A DNA stretch of 21,800 nucleotides, taken from a virus. Below are positions 1 to 6,975 of the stretch, one piece after another; positions within the stretch are counted from its first letter, which is position 1, and each line of letters opens with the position of its first letter. Both the position numbers and the translations under genes were made by a program. The notes below the pieces were generated by a model that saw only the letters and a list, made by a program, of their open reading frames with translations, did not search any database and was not told where the DNA came from. Where the stretch lies: IMG/VR virus record IMGVR_UViG_3300003322_000268, positions 1-21,800 of that record. The stretch is one strand, 5' to 3'.

Positions 1-2432
1 CGCTCGTCGCGCAGGCGGCCGGCGACGTAGGCTTGGCCCAGCGTGGAGACGGCCTCGATGACGCTCTGGTCGCTCTCGGTGAGCAGGGCCTCCCCGCTGG
101 CGCGCTCGTAGTCGCCCACCTGCTGGCGGAGCCAGTCGAGCGTGACGCGGCCTTCGCTGATGGCCCGCTTCGTCTCGCCCTCGACGCGCTCCTCGACCAC
201 GGTCAGCGGGCTCGCGCCGCGATGGAGCTTGATCGTGTCGCGGAAGATGTTGTCGCGCGTCTCGGCTACGTTCTCGCCAAGGATGCGAACTTCGTCGAGT
301 GGCGTGCCTGCCGAGAGGGCGGCAATACGCATGCGCTCCTGCACCTGCTCGATGGTGGCCTCGCCGGCATCCACGGCGCTTTGTAGCGTCTTCGGCTGGT
401 CGGAAACTTCGAATGTCTGCGCCTCTCCCCGGCCGGCCGCTTCGTTCTTCTGCTCATAGAATCGCACCATGTCCGCCACGGCCGTGCGGTCGGCGGCGTA
501 TTTCTGCGCGGCGGCGGTCGTGTAGGCCTCGCGGGCGGCGTCCTCGTCCGTGGTCTCGTAAACGGTCGCGCCCTTCTCGTTGCGGATCGTGAATTTCGTC
601 TCGCCTGTCTCCGTCGTGCCGGTCGTGATGGTCGGCATGTCGGGCGCGGTCTGCGCGGTATTGGCCGCGCGGCTGGCGGCGTCCGTATTTGCGATGAAAT
701 CGGCCTTCGCCTGCGGGTCGAGGCCCTGCCAGGCGGATTGAAAAGCCGCCTGCGCCTTCTCGGGGTCTTCCTCCGCGGCGATGTTCTCCGCCGTCTCGCG
801 GTCGATGCCGGTCGCCTCGATGGCGTCCGCCGTTTTCAGGAACGTCTTGCCGCGCTGCCATTCGTTCACGCTGATGGAGCCCGCGCCCAGCATCACGAGC
901 GGGAGCAGGGCGAAGAAGGTATCGACCTGCGCGCCATTGAAATCTTCGAATTCTTTGCCCCAATCGCGGTTCGGAATGTCGGCCCCGAGCGCGCGGCCAA
1001 CCTCCTCGACCACGATGGGCGTGAGATTCTGCAAGGTCTCCTGCCCGTATTGCTCGGCGAAATTCAGGCCGGCCCCGGCGGTGATGCGCTGCCACAGCGG
1101 GCGATTCGCCTTCGCGAGGCCATCGAGCAGTCGACCGGTCACCGGCAGCGCGCCGAGCACCGTGCGGGCCTGCAAACGATCGAGCGCGCCCTGGGCGGCC
1201 CCGGAGGCCACGGCCATCGCTTGAGCGTTGCCGAGGTCCATCTCGGGGTATTCCGTGCGCAGGCGCTCGTATTCCGTCGCCATGTATCCACCCATCGCGA
1301 GCGGCGCGCCGACGACGGGAATCGCCGCCACGGAGAGCAGCGGCAGCGAACCGGCGGCGTTGTAGGCCCCTTCCTCGATCTTGCCGAGGATGCCGCTCGC
1401 CATGGGCGCGATGGGATCGATCTCGCCATTGGCGATCTGCTTCAACTCGCGGGCGATCTCGATCTTCTTCCGCTCCTCGGGCGTGGCATCGCGCTCCCGC
1501 TCGACATTCGCGAATCCGCCCAGCACCTCGTAGAGATTGCGGTCGATGCTCTCCTGCATGTTCGCGAGGAAATGCGTAGCTGGGTCGAGGTCGTCGTTCT
1601 TGCCGGGCTTGCCCTTGGCCGCGAGCGCCGCCATCGCATAGACCTGCTGGCGCTGGTCGGGATCAAGCGCGGAGAGGTTCGTAAGGATCTGGTCGAACCG
1701 CGCGCCCACGGCCCCCTCGGCCTTGGCGAGATCGCCCGTCGTTTCGAGCGTCTGCGAATCCGCTCCCTTCGACCAATCCACGAGCACCTTGTAGGCATCG
1801 CGCGCCTGCGGGGCGGCCTCGCGCATCCATGCGTCGGTCTCGTTGAAGGCGGCATTCGAGAATTGCAGCATCTTCACCTCCTGCTCGGGCGGCATATCCT
1901 TGAGAAGGTCGGCGTGCTTCTGCCGCCAGTCGTAGATCAGCTCCGGTGTGGTGACTCCCTCGCCGCCTTCCGCGAAACGCCCGGCCACGATGGCAGCGGG
2001 GATTTCATCGAGCGCCGCCTGCCGCTGGCGCTTCGTCTCGAAATCCTTCGCGATGAGGCCATAAAATTCCGTATCGGAGACCTCCGCCTTGCCGTAGTGG
2101 TCCGCCGCCCATCGGTCGCGCGCGAGCGGGTAGTTGTATCGGAGGTCTTCCACCGTCTTGCCGAGCCGCTCGGCGAGGAATTGCCGGTTCGCCACGGCCG
2201 CCTTGTCCTCGTCCGTCCACGTCCCGCCGTCGTCCTGCCAGTTGCCGCCGAGCGTGCCAAGGTCGGAGTAAAGCGATTCCAGATGCGTCTCGCGCTGCTT
2301 CGCGAGGATGGCGTCGCGCTGCTCGTCGTATTGGCGCAAGGCCGTGCCAATCACTGCCTGCCGGGGCTCGTCGGCAGCCTGGTATTGGTCGTAGAGGTCA
2401 GCAGCCTCCGCGTCGGTGATGTCACTAAACAT
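1..2432 (-). CDS. Giant internal virion / polyvalent protein, C-terminus cut by window edge
   Basis: The frame is open from an ATG at 2432 to the left edge with no stop, giving at least 810 residues. The start overlaps the stop of the upstream 50-aa gene by 8 bp (ATGTTTAG), which suggests translational coupling; no strong Shine-Dalgarno is visible. The N-terminal half is charged and helical. Around residues 370-400 there is a Gly/Ala/Pro-rich hydrophobic stretch (AGSLPLLSVAAIPVVGAPLA) and another near 525-545 (FFALLPLVMLGAGS), possibly membrane-interacting. The rest is Asp/Glu/Ala-rich. Position after the gp14- and gp15-like genes matches T7 gp16 or the large DarB-like/polyvalent proteins that podoviruses and some temperate phages inject with their DNA. 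No catalytic domain is recognised in the visible part; one may lie beyond the edge. The gene is confident, the role is inferred from position and composition. Confidence 0.85.
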   Translation of the reverse strand, partial: MFSDITDAEAADLYDQYQAADEPRQAVIGTALRQYDEQRDAILAKQRETHLESLYSDLGTLGGNWQDDGGTWTDEDKAAVANRQFLAERLGKTVEDLRYNYPLARDRWAADHYGKAEVSDTEFYGLIAKDFETKRQRQAALDEIPAAIVAGRFAEGGEGVTTPELIYDWRQKHADLLKDMPPEQEVKMLQFSNAAFNETDAWMREAAPQARDAYKVLVDWSKGADSQTLETTGDLAKAEGAVGARFDQILTNLSALDPDQRQQVYAMAALAAKGKPGKNDDLDPATHFLANMQESIDRNLYEVLGGFANVERERDATPEERKKIEIARELKQIANGEIDPIAPMASGILGKIEEGAYNAAGSLPLLSVAAIPVVGAPLAMGGYMATEYERLRTEYPEMDLGNAQAMAVASGAAQGALDRLQARTVLGALPVTGRLLDGLAKANRPLWQRITAGAGLNFAEQYGQETLQNLTPIVVEEVGRALGADIPNRDWGKEFEDFNGAQVDTFFALLPLVMLGAGSISVNEWQRGKTFLKTADAIEATGIDRETAENIAAEEDPEKAQAAFQSAWQGLDPQAKADFIANTDAASRAANTAQTAPDMPTITTGTTETGETKFTIRNEKGATVYETTDEDAAREAYTTAAAQKYAADRTAVADMVRFYEQKNEAAGRGEAQTFEVSDQPKTLQSAVDAGEATIEQVQERMRIAALSAGTPLDEVRILGENVAETRDNIFRDTIKLHRGASPLTVVEERVEGETKRAISEGRVTLDWLRQQVGDYERASGEALLTESDQSVIEAVSTLGQAYVAGRLRDE

Positions 2433-2577
2433 AAGTAAAATCACTTGGTTTTGGCGCCTCATCTGACAACTGAGGGGCCGGCGCAGATGCGATTTCGTCT
2501 AAAATACGCTCCAGTTTCTTGGAGTCTCCATTCGTGACCTTTTCCACCGCGCGTTGAAGTGCCTCTTCTCGCGTCAT
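2425..2577 (-). CDS. Small 50-aa protein between virion genes
   Basis: A 50-residue ORF starting at an ATG that overlaps the TGA of the upstream lysozyme-bearing gene (ATGA) and ending inside the start of the giant downstream protein. The first 35 residues (beginning MTREEALQRAVEK) are charged and likely helical; the tail is Pro/Ser-rich. A longer version starting at 2613 is possible, but it would overlap the upstream gene more and lacks a reason to be preferred. No family was recognised. The tight overlaps on both sides support it as a real gene, perhaps a small virion or chaperone-like component, but the function is unknown. Confidence 0.65.
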   Translation of the reverse strand: MTREEALQRAVEKVTNGDSKKLERILDEIASAPAPQLSDEAPKPSDFTYV

Positions 2578-3137
2578 GCCATTCCGAGCGCGTCGCGCGT
2601 TTGGTTGTCCCAACGGTTCACGAGGCCTTTCCAGAAGGGGCTCTTCTCGCTGCGTCCGACGTATTTGCTGCGTTCATACCACTCGCGGGCGGTGCGGAAC
2701 TCGGTGAGCAAGGCCTTCGGGTCCTTCTCCGCCGCGTCGAAAGCGGCCTGCGTCTTCGGTCCCCATTTGCCATCCACTTCCACGCCGAGCGCCTTTTGCA
2801 TGATGCGCACCGCGCCGGTCGGCCCGCGGTTGAAAGCGGCATCCTGGAGCGCGAATTTCACGCCGGGGTTCGTGGCCTTTTCGGCGACGGCAGAGCCATA
2901 GCCGGCGATGTAACGCGCGGCCTCGGTCTCGGCCTCCTTGGATTTCCCGGCCTCCACCATGGCCTTGAGCTTGGCGGCCTCGGCTGGGTGGTATTTGTCG
3001 TTGATGCCGGCCACCTCGTAGGTGCCGCCGCCATCGCCGCTCGGGAGCTTGTAGACGGCGAGATTGCCCGCCTTGTCGCGTCGCGCCTCGTAGTTGACGA
3101 TGGTGCGCGCGGTTTCCGTGGAGTCGTTGCTGCTCAT
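2574..3137 (-). CDS. Possible internally initiated free endolysin (187 aa)
   Basis: Within the virion-lysozyme gene, in the same frame, the codons before Met558 read AAAGGAAAGGACATG. This places a purine-rich AAGGA Shine-Dalgarno about six bases from the ATG, better than the signal of the full-length start. Initiation here would give a 187-aa product (MSSNDSTETARTIVNYEARR at its N-terminus) that contains essentially only the GH108-like lysozyme domain. The boundary falls where the helical virion part ends. No separate endolysin gene was found in the window, so this product could serve host lysis. The signal is seen in the sequence; the use of it is inferred. Confidence 0.45.
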   Translation of the reverse strand: MSSNDSTETARTIVNYEARRDKAGNLAVYKLPSGDGGGTYEVAGINDKYHPAEAAKLKAMVEAGKSKEAETEAARYIAGYGSAVAEKATNPGVKFALQDAAFNRGPTGAVRIMQKALGVEVDGKWGPKTQAAFDAAEKDPKALLTEFRTAREWYERSKYVGRSEKSPFWKGLVNRWDNQTRDALGMA

Positions 3138-4808
3138 GTCCTTTCCTTTCAGGCCTTGGATTTGCTCCTTCGTGGGAGCGGGTTTGTCGGGGTTGAAATA
3201 CTTGTAGAGCCGGTATCCGTGCCACGGCGCGAAGGGAATGACGTCCGTCCAGTTGAAGCCGCTGCCCTCTGCTTTCTGGCCGGCCTTCTGCGTCTGGCGG
3301 TCCGCCGCGGTCTGCTTGCGAATCCACTCGATTCCATCGGCCTGCGTCGCCTTTGGGTTCTCCCGGTGCCAGTCCGTGAAGGCATCCATGAGCTGGTTCG
3401 CTTTCTGCGAGGCCTGGAGGTTGGATTCGATCTCTGGATTGGTGAGTGCCTTGCCGTCCTTCTTCGTGGCCATCTGGCCGAAGTAGCCATCGGAGAGCAT
3501 CCCGCGAATCTCCCCCGTCACGGCGCTCTTCACGGCGTCGCTCGGCTTGAGCTTGCCTTCCTTGCGCTTGGCCTTGAGGTCGTCGAGAAGGTCTTCCTGA
3601 TACCCCGGCGGCATCGTCCGCTTGATCTGGTCGAAGACGGCGTAATATTGCTCGAAATTCGGATCGGTCTCGGGATCGTAGGCCGCCACGATCGCGCGAT
3701 TCTGGGCGCGATTCTCGGCGATCTTCGCCTGCCCGGCCGGGCTATCGACGAAGTTGCGCGTGAGATCGGCCACGCCGCTTTCGATCATGCCTTGCGTCCA
3801 GTCGTTCGCCTCGCCGAACTTCCTCACCTGCTCGGGCGTCGTCCATTTACCGCTTGCGATGGCGTCCATGCCGGCCTCGTAGGAGTCGGCCCTGTTCGCG
3901 CGGAGGAGCGTCTTGGACTGCGATTCCGCACGCAGGATCTCCGCACCGTTCAGCCACGGGAAATGCTCGCTCTTGCCGCTCTTGCGCGCGGCGGCCATGT
4001 CCTCGGCCACGCTCTTCGGGTCCGCCGCGATGGCTGTCTCGACGATGTTCTGACGATGCTTCTGCTCGATGTCGAGCTGCTTGGCTTCCCACTCCTGTTG
4101 GGAAAAAATCCCAACATTCACCGATTCCTCGCCAATTTGATGAGCCAGCTCGAAATTATTGTCCGCGAGCGCGCGGTCGATGGCGTTAATCTGCGTGCCT
4201 CGCTTCAAAACAATGGCGCGACGAGTTGACTCAACCGCAATCTTGTTCGCGTTGTCGGCGAAGAATCGGGCGCTCTCGCTCTCGACGCGGCCTTTGATGC
4301 GGGTGGATGCCCCTAGCCCGGCGATCTTCTCCATCACCTTTGGCTGCATCTCGTTCCACTTCGGATTCCACTCCGAGGGAGGCGGATTGTTCTGCTCGAT
4401 CCATTGCTGATGTTCCGCGCGCGCGTCGCTCAGAATCACGGAGAGATCGCCCATGTCTGTGGCGTCCTTGGCCAGCGCCATCGCCTGCCCGAAATCGTTG
4501 ATCACGCCGGATGCGTGCTGGATGCCCTCGCTGATCGATTGCAGGGCCGCGCCTTCCGCCATGAAGGGCCGGGGATCAATCAGCTCACGCTTCGTCCCGC
4601 GCGTCGACTCGGCCACCCGGCTGGCGCTCCGCCGCACGGAATCTCCCGCGCCGGCCAGCAGGCTTTGCGCGCGTTGCAGTCCGCGGTCGTCCAGCGCCGC
4701 ACCGCTCACATCCACGCCGCGCGCCGTCGGCACACCGGGGAGATTCGGCAGCAGCACGGGCGAGCCCACATTGGGCGCTCCGGGAATATCGGCGAGAGGG
4801 ATGGGCAT
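2574..4808 (-). CDS. Internal virion protein with C-terminal GH108-like muramidase domain
   Basis: A 744-residue protein. Its ATG overlaps the TGA of the gp14-like gene (ATGA). Residues about 1-555 are Ala-, Glu- and Gln-rich, mostly helical and without a recognised enzyme fold, as in T7 gp15-type ejection proteins. From about residue 565 to the end there is a peptidoglycan-hydrolase module: a candidate catalytic Glu574 in VNYEARRD, then GDGGGTYEVAGIND and KYHP, then a helical half with NRGPTGAV and a putative peptidoglycan-binding segment (VDGKWGPKTQAAF). This pattern is that of glycoside hydrolase family 108/putative peptidoglycan-binding phage lysozymes. The protein would be carried in the capsid and open the cell wall during DNA entry. 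An in-frame Met558 has its own strong ribosome-binding site, described separately. Domain call good; exact family would need a profile search. Confidence 0.85.
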   Translation of the reverse strand: MPIPLADIPGAPNVGSPVLLPNLPGVPTARGVDVSGAALDDRGLQRAQSLLAGAGDSVRRSASRVAESTRGTKRELIDPRPFMAEGAALQSISEGIQHASGVINDFGQAMALAKDATDMGDLSVILSDARAEHQQWIEQNNPPPSEWNPKWNEMQPKVMEKIAGLGASTRIKGRVESESARFFADNANKIAVESTRRAIVLKRGTQINAIDRALADNNFELAHQIGEESVNVGIFSQQEWEAKQLDIEQKHRQNIVETAIAADPKSVAEDMAAARKSGKSEHFPWLNGAEILRAESQSKTLLRANRADSYEAGMDAIASGKWTTPEQVRKFGEANDWTQGMIESGVADLTRNFVDSPAGQAKIAENRAQNRAIVAAYDPETDPNFEQYYAVFDQIKRTMPPGYQEDLLDDLKAKRKEGKLKPSDAVKSAVTGEIRGMLSDGYFGQMATKKDGKALTNPEIESNLQASQKANQLMDAFTDWHRENPKATQADGIEWIRKQTAADRQTQKAGQKAEGSGFNWTDVIPFAPWHGYRLYKYFNPDKPAPTKEQIQGLKGKDMSSNDSTETARTIVNYEARRDKAGNLAVYKLPSGDGGGTYEVAGINDKYHPAEAAKLKAMVEAGKSKEAETEAARYIAGYGSAVAEKATNPGVKFALQDAAFNRGPTGAVRIMQKALGVEVDGKWGPKTQAAFDAAEKDPKALLTEFRTAREWYERSKYVGRSEKSPFWKGLVNRWDNQTRDALGMA

Positions 4809-5848
4809 CAGACAGCGGTCGCTTTGGGCGTGGTTCCAGTGTAATATTGAACGTTTCCGATCGCGTCTCCTATTGACGCACTTCCAAAATAGCTTCCGGC
4901 AGTGCCGGCGATGCTCGATGCGCCGGAAATCGCCGTGCCGATCGCGGCCATCTCCGTGGCCCGCGCCTGCGCAAACCCAGCCGCCTTCGAGATGCCGGCC
5001 TCTTCGAGAGACACCTCGTATTTGTCGCGCGCCAGCTCGGCCATTTTCTCGCCCTGGCTCGCCCGGAAATCCGCGGCATTCGCGGCCACATCGGCGGCCT
5101 CCTGCGAGAGCTTTGCCCCGGCGATCTTGAACGCCACGCCGACCTTCGAAATCTCCAGCGTCTTGAGCGCCGCCTTCGCATTGTGGCGCTCCTGCCTGGC
5201 GGAGAGCAGCGACCGCTTGGCCCCGAAGCGCAGCGCCTGTGCCTGCTGGTCGGCCTCGCGCGCATTCATGCGGCTCTCGTAAACGGCATCCTGCGCGGCG
5301 AGTTCGATATTCGCGGCATTTTCGCTCGCCACGATCAGCGGCGATCCCTCCATCACAAGGCCGCTCTTGGCGACCCGGTTGCGCACGACGCCCATTGCTC
5401 GCCGGCCGTCCTCCCGCATGCGGGCTACGCGCTCGCGCCCCTGTGCCTCGATCGTGCGGCCAAAGGCATTCAGCGTGCTCGCATTCTTGCGGGCCAGCGC
5501 GGAATCCATGCGATACAGCCGCGCATTCGTCGTGGCATTCCCGACCGCCGTGGCCGTGGCGTAGGTATTGCCGACATCCTCCAGCCCGGCGTTCAGCTCG
5601 TCGATCTGCCCGCTGCGCTTGGAAATCTGCGCGTTCTGCTTGTCCACCCCGGCTGCGTAGATTTCGCCATCCGCCTCGATGAGATTCGCGCGAAGCTCCA
5701 GCTCCGCGTTCTTGCGCATGATCTCCGCATTCGCCGACGCCACGCCCCGCTGCGCCCCGGCCTGCTGCATCGATCCATAAACAGAAAGGCCCGTTCCCGC
5801 CGCTGTGAGAGCAAAGCTTCCGATGCCAAGTGCGAGTCCCAAGCCCAC
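4808..5848 (-). CDS. gp14-like internal virion core protein
   Basis: A 346-aa protein starting with GTG; a GGGGAGG sequence lies about 11 bases upstream and the previous stop is only 3 bases away. Residues 1-25 form a Gly/Ala-rich hydrophobic helix (LGLALGIGSFALTAAGTGL), followed by about 280 residues of Ala/Glu/Arg/Gln-rich amphipathic helix with repeated A-N-A and R-E-A patterns, and a second Gly/Ala/Ile-rich segment near 285-325. This layout is the one seen in T7 gp14 and similar podovirus internal core proteins, which enter the host outer membrane first during ejection. Its place before a muramidase-bearing core protein and a giant protein agrees with the gp14-gp15-gp16 order. No close sequence match can be claimed. 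Confidence 0.75.
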   Translation of the reverse strand: MGLGLALGIGSFALTAAGTGLSVYGSMQQAGAQRGVASANAEIMRKNAELELRANLIEADGEIYAAGVDKQNAQISKRSGQIDELNAGLEDVGNTYATATAVGNATTNARLYRMDSALARKNASTLNAFGRTIEAQGRERVARMREDGRRAMGVVRNRVAKSGLVMEGSPLIVASENAANIELAAQDAVYESRMNAREADQQAQALRFGAKRSLLSARQERHNAKAALKTLEISKVGVAFKIAGAKLSQEAADVAANAADFRASQGEKMAELARDKYEVSLEEAGISKAAGFAQARATEMAAIGTAISGASSIAGTAGSYFGSASIGDAIGNVQYYTGTTPKATAV

Positions 5849-5851
5849 AGC

Positions 5852-6418
5852 CTACTCGACCTCCCCGTGGAAAAGTTGAGACCACGCCGTGATCCGGCCC
5901 ATCACAAACAGCAAAGGCGCGACATCGACGGGGATGCGGAGAGTCAGGGCCGTTGCGGCCGTAAATGCTCCTGGATTCGGGAAAAGAACCTTCCGATCAT
6001 TGATAAGGGCTCGCGTCACGGCGTTCATCCGCGCGTTCAGATTCGGGTTCATCTCCTCGATCAAAAGCGAAACCGGGGCCCAGATTGGGTCTGGCTCTCC
6101 GCTGGAAAAGCTTGTCCCCCACCCTGGAACCTTCATCCCAGCCGCGAGCATCCCCGGAACTTCATCCGCGGCGTTCTCATGGCTCAGAAATTCGCAAATT
6201 CGCTCGAGAGGTGCGTGCTTTCCCCCAAGGGACAAAAGCGCCGATGCGATGCTATTTGCGTAACTAGCTCCACCTCTCGCCGCGTTCACCACGGCTTGAG
6301 AGCTGGGATTGTTTCGGAACGACGATTGATGATGCGCCAGAAACAAGGCGTTCAGCAGGGCGAGTTCATTTTCATCGAGCGGAGTATCCCGCCATGCCGA
6401 GACATCAATTCCGAACAT
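5852..6418 (-). CDS. Degenerate citrate synthase / citryl-CoA lyase-like protein
   Basis: A 188-aa protein with a good Shine-Dalgarno (GAGGGAGGCGGCGCATG), overlapping the end of the sulfotransferase-like gene by 14 bp. It resembles the C-terminal catalytic part of the citrate synthase superfamily. Residues 25-70 (LFLAHHQSS, SYANSIASALLSLGGKHAP) match the block that holds the first catalytic histidine, here His68. Residues 96-104 (KVPGWGTSF) match the GFGHRVY block, but the second histidine is replaced. Residues 145-188 (LFPNPGAF, LRIPVD, LLFVMGRITAW) match the PNVDFYSG and FAIARxxGW blocks, but the catalytic Asp is replaced by Gly/Ala; Arg175 is kept. The protein is less than half the usual length of about 400 residues. 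Two of three catalytic residues are lost, so ordinary citrate synthesis is unlikely; a binding or structural role is possible. Confidence 0.6.
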   Translation of the reverse strand: MFGIDVSAWRDTPLDENELALLNALFLAHHQSSFRNNPSSQAVVNAARGGASYANSIASALLSLGGKHAPLERICEFLSHENAADEVPGMLAAGMKVPGWGTSFSSGEPDPIWAPVSLLIEEMNPNLNARMNAVTRALINDRKVLFPNPGAFTAATALTLRIPVDVAPLLFVMGRITAWSQLFHGEVE

Positions 6419-6974
6419 GCGCCGCCTCCCTCATCAGTTCGCGCCGCACTTCAATGTGCAGGGAGAGCATCTTTTCGATGTGAAATTCTGGGAGCGGAAG
6501 CCCGCCGGTGCAAAAATTCCACAGCCTCCGAAGAACATTCGGATTTTTCAGATCATCGAAAGAAAACTCCTCCGGTCGGTAGATCGTATTAAGCCTTTCG
6601 ATCTTCTTGAGAAGCGGGCGAATCGTCTGGCTTGCGCTTGCGACATCACACACAACCTCGAGCGACGCACAGCATTCCTGAGGATCGCGGCGAAGATACG
6701 CCACCCTTGCCCCGGTGCGCGTGATGACCTCCTCGGCAATGGAAGTCATCCCGCTGTCGCACACTCCAAACGCCTGCGCGTAGGAGTGCGTCAACCGGAT
6801 CGCAATTTCCTCCGCCGTCATGCCGTGCGTGTCGTGCAGGCAATACGAGCCAAATCCCGTAAGGAACGTGGAAACCCATGCCGTCATCGATCGCGGGAGC
6901 GCCAGAATGATGAACACGGTGGGCGTCATTGTTTCAACTCGAACCTCGCCAGTAAATGCCGTCAGGTCCGGCAT
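6405..6974 (-). CDS. Sulfotransferase-like P-loop protein
   Basis: A 189-aa protein. The ATG at 6974 follows the tail-gene stop by one base and has GGAG six bases upstream. A second in-frame ATG at 6929 would give 174 residues but has a poor ribosome-binding site. Residues 20-38 (VFIILALPRSMTAWVSTFL) form a beta strand and the 5'-phosphosulfate-binding loop of PAPS-dependent sulfotransferases (PRSxT). Residues 90-104 (RVAYLRRDPQECCAS) match the 3'-phosphate-binding motif with its Arg and Ser. The family transfers sulfate from PAPS to sugars, lipids or small molecules. The protein is shorter than most family members (about 250-300 aa). It is the first gene of a two-gene cassette with the citrate-synthase-like gene, inserted between tail and core genes. 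The substrate is unknown; virion or cell-surface modification is a guess. Confidence 0.65.
   Translation of the reverse strand: MPDLTAFTGEVRVETMTPTVFIILALPRSMTAWVSTFLTGFGSYCLHDTHGMTAEEIAIRLTHSYAQAFGVCDSGMTSIAEEVITRTGARVAYLRRDPQECCASLEVVCDVASASQTIRPLLKKIERLNTIYRPEEFSFDDLKNPNVLRRLWNFCTGGLPLPEFHIEKMLSLHIEVRRELMREAAHVRN
6930..6945 (+). repeat. Copy 4 of the repeated element, inverted, in the sulfotransferase-like gene
   Basis: TGTTTCAACTCGAACC on the plus strand, identical over 16 bases to the copies before terS and the capsid gene, and over 17 bases (with a leading T) to the terS copy. It lies just upstream of the second possible ATG (6929) of the sulfotransferase-like gene and points opposite to transcription, unlike the other three. 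Confidence 0.6.
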
Positions 6975-6975
6975 G

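Noticed and set aside
1139-2350. Several Arg/Ser-rich minus-strand ORFs in other frames (1139-1429, 1442-1855, 1937-2350, and 454-1095)
   Set aside because: They are out-of-frame shadows of the single open frame 2432 to 1, which has balanced composition and no stop.
738-2438. Long plus-strand ORF of 566 aa
   Set aside because: It is antisense to the continuous minus-strand virion frame. Its composition (Arg, Leu, His-rich, no recognised motif) is typical of the reverse frame of GC-rich genes.
2559-4229. Long plus-strand ORF of 556 aa opposite the lysozyme gene
   Set aside because: Same reason: the minus-strand frame shows real domains, operon overlaps and a ribosome-binding site, while this frame shows none.
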